Positions 57,987 through 64,000 of a stretch of DNA of 64,000 nt are shown piece by piece (the stretch's first letter is position 1; every line of letters starts with the position of its first letter). The translations under genes and the position numbers were made by a program. This DNA comes from JANMDU01 sp043777675. Its GTDB lineage: Bacteria > Pseudomonadota > Gammaproteobacteria > Burkholderiales > Burkholderiaceae_C. The notes below the pieces were generated by a model. It was not told the origin of the DNA and made no database searches. It was given only the letters and a program-made list of their open reading frames with translations. The DNA lies in assembly GCA_043777675.1 (NCBI GenBank), contig JAYWHR010000006.1, positions 7,258 to 71,257 on the forward strand, given 5' to 3'.

Positions 57987-60221
57987 TCAGTGTGCAGCGA
58001 TAGGCGCAGCTGCACCCTTGCGCCGCCCCAGCTTGCGCTCGCCCACGACGAACTGGATCAATGCCGTAGCGCAGCTCATCAAAATAATCAGCACCGTGCA
58101 ATACGCCAGCGCGATGCCATAGTCGCCATTGCCCACGCGGCCAATGATGTAAGTCGTGGCCAACTCGTTCTCCGCAGTCACCAAGAAAATCACCGCGCTC
58201 ACGGTGGTGATCGCTCGGACAAAGCTGTAAACCAAAGCCGCCACCAGCGCGGGCTTGAGCAGCGGCATCACCACATGGCGCAGCGTTTGCACCGAGCTGG
58301 CGCGCAGCATCATCGAAGCTTCATCCAGCGATTTATCGAGTTGCTTGAAAGCGGCTGTTCCCGCGCGTACGCCCACTGGGAGGTTGCGGAACATAAAGCA
58401 GAGCACGATCACCAGTGCTGTGCCTGTGAGCTCAATCGGCGGCACGTTAAACGCTAAGATGTAGCTCACGCCGAGCACTGTGCCGGGGATGGCAAATGCG
58501 AGCAACGCGGAGAATTCAAATGCGCTTTGACCTTTGAATTCGGTGCGTGCAAGCAGATAGGCAATCATCAGGCCGACGGTCGCTGTGAGCGGCGCGGAAA
58601 TTGCAGCGAGCTTCAAGGTCGTCCACAAGGAATTCCAAGCTGTGCCAGCCCACACGAGGCCAAATTCGCCCATCTCTAAGCCGAACGCATTTTTAAAGTG
58701 GATCAGCGTCAAGGTGTAATCGCGCCCCCAAGTTTGTACAAAACCACCAGCGAAGGCGAACAGATACACGATCACGGTAAACGCCATCCAAGGCAAAGCG
58801 GTGGCATACACCACGCGCTTAACGCTGGGCGGCAGCAGCATCGCAATGCCTGAATCGCCTTTGCCGCTCACCGTGGTGAAGTTTTGCTTACCCAACAGGC
58901 CGCGTTGAATCGCAAACACCGCTAGCGCGAAGCCCGTCAAAATCCACGCCAGCGATGCAGCTCGGCCTTGGTCGTATTGCGCGCCGACGATGGCGAAAAA
59001 GATTTCTGTAGACAGCACACTGAATTGCCCGCCCACCACAATCGGGTTACCAAAATCCGCCATGCTTTCGATAAAGCCCACGAGGAAGGCATTGGCCAAA
59101 CCGGGCTTGAGCAAAGGCAGGGTCACGGTCATAAAGGTGCGATGCGGATCAGCGCGCAGCGTTTGCGCAGCTTCTTCCAGCGAAGGCGCAATGCCCTGAA
59201 CCACGCCGCGCATGATCATGAAGGCAATCGGCGTGAATGCAAAAGTTTGCGCCACCCACACACCAAACCAACCGTAAAACCAGCGAGTGGGCTCAATGCC
59301 AAAGGCCCACTCTAAGAATTGATTGGCCACGCCAGCGCGGCCAAACAGCAAAATCAAACCGAGACCGACCACGAAAGGCGGCGTGATGATCGGTAACATG
59401 GCCAAGATGTTCAAAGGCTTGTTGTAGCGCTTGCTGGCTCGCTCGGCCATGAGCGCCATCAGCGTGCCTAAAATCGTCGTTGATGTGGCTGTCATCAGCC
59501 CGAGAAACAGCGTGTTCCAGGCGACGCCGCAGCGCTGGCCGCCCACAACGCAACTCAATCCAAAGTTGCGCTCACTCGCAATGCGCGTCCACATCGAGGT
59601 AGGCGCAAAACTGCTCGTGCCATCATCGGCTTGCGCAAAAAATGCCGTGCTCAGCACCTTGAGCACAGGAAACATAATGAAGAGAGCGAGCAAAGCCGCG
59701 CAGCCAAACACAGCTGCCGCAATGAACAAATCGCCTTTGAAATAACCACGCCGCGCTGCGCCAAAAGCCGTGAGCACAAGCAGCGCAACTAGGGCGATCA
59801 CTGCGCCCCAGCCAATGCCAAACTGATTGCTAGCCAACTCGCCAAAGCTCGAATTCATCCAAGCAAACGACCAGCCTTTCGATCCAATCGCGAAAGCCGA
59901 TCCCAACAGCCCAAGCACCCCAAACGCGCCACCCGCAATCAACACCGCGCCTTGGCTTTTCGTGGGCACCATCAAAGCAGACAAGCCCGCCAGTAGCAGC
60001 CCCACCAAACCCAACCAGAGCCAAGGCTTACCGTGCGTGCTCGCTTGCATCAGGCCATTGCCCGCCTCCGCACTGCTAAACACATTGGGAATTTGCAGCA
60101 GGCCATTGGTGTCTTGAATGGCATACCAAGGCAAAGCAAGGTAAGCCAGCAAACCAATCACCAACCAAGCCACGATGGCTCGGTTGGGATGGGCGCTAGA
60201 GTCGGTGATGTTTTGATTCAT
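57987..60221 (-). CDS. ABC importer permease, fused two-domain type
   Basis: A 744-residue permease with two BPD domains in one chain. EAA-type loops are visible at both: SLEEAAQTLRADPHRTFMTVTLPLLKPGLANAFLV and SLDEASMMLRASSVQTLRHVVMPLLKPALVAALVY (in pieces). About 14-16 transmembrane helices; an N-terminal extension with four extra helices precedes the first BPD. The fused form is typical of FbpB/AfuB permeases. It starts 32 nt before the ATPase gene. Confidence 0.92.
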   Translation of the reverse strand: MNQNITDSSAHPNRAIVAWLVIGLLAYLALPWYAIQDTNGLLQIPNVFSSAEAGNGLMQASTHGKPWLWLGLVGLLLAGLSALMVPTKSQGAVLIAGGAFGVLGLLGSAFAIGSKGWSFAWMNSSFGELASNQFGIGWGAVIALVALLVLTAFGAARRGYFKGDLFIAAAVFGCAALLALFIMFPVLKVLSTAFFAQADDGTSSFAPTSMWTRIASERNFGLSCVVGGQRCGVAWNTLFLGLMTATSTTILGTLMALMAERASKRYNKPLNILAMLPIITPPFVVGLGLILLFGRAGVANQFLEWAFGIEPTRWFYGWFGVWVAQTFAFTPIAFMIMRGVVQGIAPSLEEAAQTLRADPHRTFMTVTLPLLKPGLANAFLVGFIESMADFGNPIVVGGQFSVLSTEIFFAIVGAQYDQGRAASLAWILTGFALAVFAIQRGLLGKQNFTTVSGKGDSGIAMLLPPSVKRVVYATALPWMAFTVIVYLFAFAGGFVQTWGRDYTLTLIHFKNAFGLEMGEFGLVWAGTAWNSLWTTLKLAAISAPLTATVGLMIAYLLARTEFKGQSAFEFSALLAFAIPGTVLGVSYILAFNVPPIELTGTALVIVLCFMFRNLPVGVRAGTAAFKQLDKSLDEASMMLRASSVQTLRHVVMPLLKPALVAALVYSFVRAITTVSAVIFLVTAENELATTYIIGRVGNGDYGIALAYCTVLIILMSCATALIQFVVGERKLGRRKGAAAPIAAH

Positions 60222-60237
60222 ATTTTTCCTCGAACTC

Positions 60238-60355
60238 CAAAAGCGCAGAAACGCTAAAGAAAAGCACAGAGCGCAAACTCACAATCCAAACTTTGGCTGT
60301 TTCTTTTGCGGCTTCTGCGTAACCTCTGCGTCTTCTGCGTTCGCACCCGCATTTG
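60238..60355. repeat. long hairpin of CGCAGA units
   Basis: Arms about 60238-60295 (AAAGCGCAGAAACGC ... CAATCCAAA) and 60292-60346 (TTTGGCTGTTTCTTTTGCGG ... TTCTGCGTTCGC) pair imperfectly. It separates the binding-protein gene from the permease gene and could act as a transcription damper that raises the ratio of binding protein to permease. Confidence 0.7.
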
Positions 60356-60380
60356 TATTTACGCGTCAGCAAGCCAACAA

Positions 60381-61391
60381 TCAACGTGGCAACGAATTCA
60401 CTTCTTTTTCCCACTTAGCAATCAAGCGGCGGCGCTCTGCAGACGCTCCGTATTTCGCATAGTCGTAATTGATGAATTTGATTTTTTTGAAATCAGGAAT
60501 GCGCGGATCGTTCTTCGCCGATTTGTTCGATGGCACTTGGAATTGCTTGGCAGCCACAGCCATTTCCTGCGCAGCTGGCGTGAGTGCCCATTCGTAGAAC
60601 TTCTTAGCCGCTTCCAAATTACGCGTGCCTTTGATGATGCTCATCGAGCCAATCTCAGCGCCTGTGCCGTCAGTAGGCGTAGCAGTTTCCAGCGGGAAGC
60701 CAGCCATTTTCTCGCCCACGCCATCGTGAACGAAGCTAATCGACACTGCCGTCTCGCCGCGCGCAGCAGATTTGATCGGGCCGGTGCCCGAGCGGGTGTA
60801 TTGGCTGATATTTTTGTGCAGCGCTTTCATGTATTCGAATGCTTTGTCTTCACCCATGAGCTGCACGAGCGTGGCGACCATCGTGTAGGCCGTGCCGCTG
60901 GAGCCGGGGTTAGCCACTTGAATCTCGCCTTTGTATTCGGGCTTAACGAGATCGCTCCACGCTTTCGGCGCAGGGATCTTTTTCTTAGCCAGCAATTCCG
61001 TGTTGTAGCCAAAGCCGAGCGGGCCTGAATAGATACCCACCGTACGGAATTTGGATTGCTCGGCCTGCTGCTGCGCCCACGTGTGCAACTGCCCCATGGC
61101 AGGAGATTTGTATTCCATGCTCAAACCCTGCTCAGCAGCAGCCAAATGAGGATCGCCCGTGCCGCCAAACCAAATATCGGTCTTTGGATTGTCTTTTTCA
61201 GCAATGATCTGCGCCAGCGCCTCGCCCGAGCCTTTCATGGTGACGTTGACCTTCGTACCCGTGGTTTTGGCATACACGGTGCTGATCATGTTGCACCACT
61301 CGGCCTGCACCGAGCAGATGATGTTGACGGTTTGCGACTGTGCCGCGCCTGCAGCCATCGCGACGACTGACATAACAAATAACTTCTTCAT
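60381..61391 (-). CDS. ABC importer periplasmic binding protein (FbpA/AfuA-like)
   Basis: A 336-residue exported protein: signal peptide (~residues 1-19, ends AAQSQT), then NIICSVQAEWCNMISTVYAKTTG, DIWFGGTGDPHLAAAEQGL and GPLGFGYNTELLAKK, type 2 periplasmic-binding fold. The YYxxYY iron-tyrosine pattern of true FbpA proteins is not obvious (only scattered FINYDYAKYG near the end), which supports a phosphorylated-sugar ligand. A HexR-like box lies 18 nt upstream of its start. Confidence 0.88.
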   Translation of the reverse strand: MKKLFVMSVVAMAAGAAQSQTVNIICSVQAEWCNMISTVYAKTTGTKVNVTMKGSGEALAQIIAEKDNPKTDIWFGGTGDPHLAAAEQGLSMEYKSPAMGQLHTWAQQQAEQSKFRTVGIYSGPLGFGYNTELLAKKKIPAPKAWSDLVKPEYKGEIQVANPGSSGTAYTMVATLVQLMGEDKAFEYMKALHKNISQYTRSGTGPIKSAARGETAVSISFVHDGVGEKMAGFPLETATPTDGTGAEIGSMSIIKGTRNLEAAKKFYEWALTPAAQEMAVAAKQFQVPSNKSAKNDPRIPDFKKIKFINYDYAKYGASAERRRLIAKWEKEVNSLPR

Positions 61392-61408
61392 GAATTCTCC
61401 AACTAGAA

Positions 61409-61423
61409 AGGAATTAAATTACA
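61409..61423. promoter_or_regulatory. candidate HexR box
   Basis: AGGAATTAAATTACA matches the known HexR palindrome TGTAATTAAATTACA at 13 of 15 positions. A weaker match, TGTAACTAATTTGCC, is at 61435-61449 (11 of 15). Both are in the divergent binding-protein / zwf intergenic region. Inference from recalled consensus. Confidence 0.5.
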
Positions 61424-61587
61424 AACTCTGTGACTGTAACTAATTTGCCATATTCTTAGCCACAGGGGAATCACCTAGAAATGTGATCTGCTCACTCGTT
61501 GCCCAAGATGGCTATCAAATGGATGACTCAGTTACAGATTTGCGTTATATTATGGTAACTAAGTAACATCTTTGAATTCATATCATC

Positions 61588-63054
61588 ATGGCTTTTAATT
61601 TGGTTTTATTCGGTGGCACGGGTGATCTGGCTTGGCGCAAACTCATGCCAGCTTTGTTTCAAGCGTTTCGCCATGGCACTTTGCCCGAAGGCGGTCGCAT
61701 TATCGGCGTAGCGCGCGATGAAATGAGCGATGCGCAATACCGTGAGCTGATTCGCACGCGCTTTGATCAGGTGGAATTGGCCAAGCGGCCTTCTCAAGAA
61801 GAGTTTGATCAATTCGCTAGCTTGCTGCATTACCAGCGTATGGATTTGAGCAAGCCGGATGCTTATTCCACATTGAAATCGCGACTTGATGAACATGTGG
61901 CGGACACCACGGTGATGTATCTGGCCGTCTCGCCGCATCTCTTCACCGATGTGGCCACGCAACTCGGCGCAGCAGGTTTGAATACACCCACCACCCGCCT
62001 CGTGCTGGAAAAACCGCTCGGCCATGATTTGGCGAGCAACCGTGCGATCAACCAAACGGTGCTGAAATTCTTTAGCGAAAAACAAGTCTTCCGTATTGAC
62101 CATTACCTCGGTAAGCCCAGCGTGCAAAACCTCATGGCGCTGCGCTTTGCCAATGCGCTGTTTGAGCCAGTGTGGCGGCGCGAGCATATTGCCAATATTC
62201 AGATCACCATTGCGGAAGATCTGGGTGTGGAAAAGCGCGGCGGCTACTACGATGGCATTGGCGCGCTGCGCGATATGGTGCAAAACCATGCACTTCAATT
62301 GCTTTGTGCCATTGCGATGGAGCCGCCGATCAATGCGCATGCGGATGCGATTCGCGATGAAAAACTCAAAGTACTGCGCTCGCTCAAGCGTTGGGATGCG
62401 CAAACATTAGCACAGCATGTCGTGCGCGGCCAGTATGCAGAAGGCAATATTGGCGCGAGTAAAGTGCCCGGCTATTTGCAAGAGGCCGGCGTGAATGCCG
62501 CGAGCCAAACCGAGACATTTGTCGCGCTACGCGCCGAGATCGCCAACTGGCGCTGGGCCGGTGTGCCTTTCTACATTCGCACGGGTAAGCGCATGGCAGG
62601 CCGCGAGGCGCATATCGTGGTGAATTTTCATGCCACACCGCATGCGATTTTTCAAACGCCCACTGGCGGCGCCAACAAACTGGTGATTCATCTGCAGCCC
62701 AAAGACGGTCTGGAGTTGCACTTGATGGCGCAAGCGCAGGCACAAACTCAGCATGCAGGCAGAGACACGAATTCGCTCAGCCTCACGCAACTCAATCTCG
62801 ATTTTGATAAACGTTTTGGCACGGAGCGAGTGGGAGCCTATGAGCGTTTGCTGCTCGATGTGATCGATGGAAAGTTGAATTTATTTGTGCGAAGCGATGA
62901 GCAGGAAGAAGCTTGGCGCTGGGTTGAACCTGTTTTGAACCATTGGCAGCAAGATGCGAATGCACCACGACAATACACCTCTGGCAGCTGGGGGCCTAGT
63001 GCTTCAAGCGCCATGATTGCTAAAGATGGTTTTTGCTGGGAAGAAGAAAGCTGA
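61588..63054 (+). CDS. zwf: glucose-6-phosphate 1-dehydrogenase
   Basis: A 488-residue Zwf. NADP-binding start NLVLFGGTGDLAWRKLMPALF, the catalytic RIDHYLGKPSVQNLMALRFAN, EDLGVEKRGGYYDGIGALRDMVQNH (in pieces), and FYIRTGKRMAGREAHIVVNF. It opens the oxidative pentose phosphate and Entner-Doudoroff routes. The hexR gene starts 8 nt after its stop. Confidence 0.97.
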   Translation: MAFNLVLFGGTGDLAWRKLMPALFQAFRHGTLPEGGRIIGVARDEMSDAQYRELIRTRFDQVELAKRPSQEEFDQFASLLHYQRMDLSKPDAYSTLKSRLDEHVADTTVMYLAVSPHLFTDVATQLGAAGLNTPTTRLVLEKPLGHDLASNRAINQTVLKFFSEKQVFRIDHYLGKPSVQNLMALRFANALFEPVWRREHIANIQITIAEDLGVEKRGGYYDGIGALRDMVQNHALQLLCAIAMEPPINAHADAIRDEKLKVLRSLKRWDAQTLAQHVVRGQYAEGNIGASKVPGYLQEAGVNAASQTETFVALRAEIANWRWAGVPFYIRTGKRMAGREAHIVVNFHATPHAIFQTPTGGANKLVIHLQPKDGLELHLMAQAQAQTQHAGRDTNSLSLTQLNLDFDKRFGTERVGAYERLLLDVIDGKLNLFVRSDEQEEAWRWVEPVLNHWQQDANAPRQYTSGSWGPSASSAMIAKDGFCWEEES

Positions 63055-63062
63055 TCATAAGC

Positions 63063-63908
63063 ATGCTAGAACGGATCAAAGCCTCCTTGCCCTCCTTGGC
63101 TCCAGCCGAGCAGCGCGTCGGCAAACTCGTGCTGCTCGATCCGCGCGCATTTGCGAATTTGCCAGTGAGTGAATTATCTGATCGCGCCCATGTGAGCAAG
63201 CCTACCGTGGTGCGCTTTTGCCGCAGCATGGGCTACGACGGACTGAGTGACTTCAAACTCAAGCTGGCGGGTACTGTGAGTGAAGGTGTGCCGTTTATTC
63301 ACCGCAGCGTTGATGTTGACGATAAAGTGGGCGATGTATTGGTCAAGGTGATTGACAACACCGTAGCGGCGTTTTTAAAGTACCGCAACGACGCATCGTC
63401 ATTCGCCGTTCAAAAAGCCACCGATGCACTGGCAGCGGCTGAAGCAAACGGCAACCGGATTGAATTTTTTGGCGTTGGCAACTCAGGCATCGTGGCGCAA
63501 GACGCGCAGCACAAGTTCTTTCGCTTGGGCGTTAATACGGTTGCGTACAGCGACGGCCACATGCAGGTCATGAGCGCGTCAATGATGGGGCCGGGTGACT
63601 GCGTGGTGGTGATTTCAAACTCGGGTCGCACCCGGGACCTGATGGACGCGTGCGACATTGCGCGCAAAAACGGCGCCACCACCATCGTCATCACAGCCAG
63701 TGGCTCGCCGCTGGCGTCTGCCGGGCACATTCACCTGGCGGCGGACCACCCCGAGGGCTATGACCGTTACAGCCCCATGGTGTCGCGCCTGCTGCACCTG
63801 ATGATCATTGACATTCTGGCTACCTGCCTGGCCCTGCGCATTGGTGTCAAGCTGCAGCCGCTGCTCAGGGAAATGAAAAACAACCTGCGCAACAAGCGCT
63901 ACGCTTGA
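63063..63908 (+). CDS. hexR: RpiR-family regulator HexR
   Basis: A 281-residue regulator: N-terminal HTH_6 domain (MLERIKASLPSLAPAEQRVGKLVL, then LSDRAHVSKPTVVRFCRSMGYDGLSDFKLKLAG) and a C-terminal SIS sugar-phosphate domain (RIEFFGVGNSGIVAQDAQHKFFRLG, VVISNSGRTRDLMDACDIARKNGATTIVIT, in pieces). HexR represses zwf, edd and eda and senses 2-keto-3-deoxy-6-phosphogluconate. ATG 63063 is preferred. From about 63400 on, the codon use moves to a GC-richer style than in the rest of the window. Confidence 0.95.
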   Translation: MLERIKASLPSLAPAEQRVGKLVLLDPRAFANLPVSELSDRAHVSKPTVVRFCRSMGYDGLSDFKLKLAGTVSEGVPFIHRSVDVDDKVGDVLVKVIDNTVAAFLKYRNDASSFAVQKATDALAAAEANGNRIEFFGVGNSGIVAQDAQHKFFRLGVNTVAYSDGHMQVMSASMMGPGDCVVVISNSGRTRDLMDACDIARKNGATTIVITASGSPLASAGHIHLAADHPEGYDRYSPMVSRLLHLMIIDILATCLALRIGVKLQPLLREMKNNLRNKRYA

Positions 63909-63939
63909 GTGGCCGAAAATCATAGCCAAAAAGGCCACT
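63908..63939 (+). terminator. hairpin after hexR
   Basis: Stem AGTGGCC (63908-63914) / GGCCACT (63933-63939) with an 18-nt loop, overlapping the hexR stop. No T-run follows, so its use as a terminator is uncertain. Confidence 0.4.
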
Positions 63940-63964
63940 TCCGCACTGTTTACGGGGGTTACGC

Positions 63965-63981
63965 GCTATTTTTTTAATAGC
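63965..63981. repeat. 17-nt hairpin at window end, possible repeat copy
   Basis: GCTATTTTTTTAATAGC has the same 6-bp stem and 5-nt loop as the end hairpin of the palindromic repeat. The following bases (ATACGGCCTGCGGCAATCA) do not match the repeat core, so it may be a different family sharing the hairpin, cut by the window end. Confidence 0.4.
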
Positions 63982-64000
63982 ATACGGCCTGCGGCAATCA

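Overview
The window looks like a chromosomal segment of a betaproteobacterium of the order Burkholderiales, most probably Comamonadaceae. The order petC (cytochrome c1) - sspA - sspB - tRNA-Thr - DUF721 gene - M23 peptidase - secA - argJ, the dapF - DUF484 - xerC block and the rpsU - yqeY neighbourhood are Burkholderiales arrangements, and proteins such as the DUF3567 type, the Bug-type solute-binding protein and the standalone HisB/HisH/HisA set fit the same order. No rRNA, prophage, transposase or CRISPR array was seen.

Layout. 0-7.4 kb: respiration, stringent-starvation proteins, protein export (secA) and arginine synthesis (argJ). 7.4-13.2 kb: an RHH-PIN toxin-antitoxin (TA) pair, twin DUF3592 membrane proteins, a DUF815 ATPase, a Phd-ParE pair, yqeY, a copper chaperone (PCuAC), rpsU and a Crp-type regulator. 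13.4-29.7 kb: mostly housekeeping (cca, rlmI, xerC, dapF) with a BLUF photoreceptor, an SbmA-like transporter, a Nudix-metallo-beta-lactamase fusion, a YeiH exporter, an IclR regulator and a fumarylacetoacetase. 29.7-31.4 kb: a toxin-antitoxin-chaperone locus of MqsR-MqsA-SecB-like type whose toxin reading frame carries an in-frame stop. 31.4-37 kb: methyltransferase, flavoprotein, Nif3, sulfatase and HtrA protease. 37-43.1 kb: a histidine operon (hisC, hisB, hisH, hisA) interleaved with TA modules and followed by two large covarying stem-loops. 43.8-50.3 kb: a tightly overlapping five-gene defence-type operon (small N6-methylase-like protein, ImmA/IrrE protease, DUF4411 PIN protein, full N6-adenine methylase, GIY-YIG-like/SF2 helicase). 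50.5-63.9 kb: a glycine-rich DEAD-box helicase, UspA, and a sugar-phosphate block (HAD, pgi, tal, a three-gene ABC importer, zwf, hexR).

The most unusual signal is an interspersed ~43-bp palindromic repeat, found about 16 times. At least ten copies lie inside protein-coding genes and stay in frame. In one orientation they encode peptides like LAGIEYAQSAIKSIV (dapF, pgi, tal, a CMD-family gene, a DUF3108 gene, nif3, a methyltransferase, the DEAD helicase, possibly hisC); in the other they encode peptides like IAIHADFMPASS (argJ, cca, and the signal peptide of the copper chaperone). This recalls the Rickettsia palindromic elements but is a different sequence. A 17-nt hairpin (6-bp stem, 5-nt loop) at one end is kept with compensatory change in at least one copy.

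Two other structured families are present: three ~100-150-nt intergenic long hairpins built from CGCAGA/CGCGAA units, and a pair of inverted ~128-nt stem-loops at 37.8-38.1 kb whose 28-bp stems differ in sequence while their loops are conserved. How the genes work together: pgi, tal, zwf and HexR form a hexose-phosphate/Entner-Doudoroff and pentose-phosphate unit, and a HexR-like box in front of the ABC binding protein suggests that the importer belongs to the same regulon.
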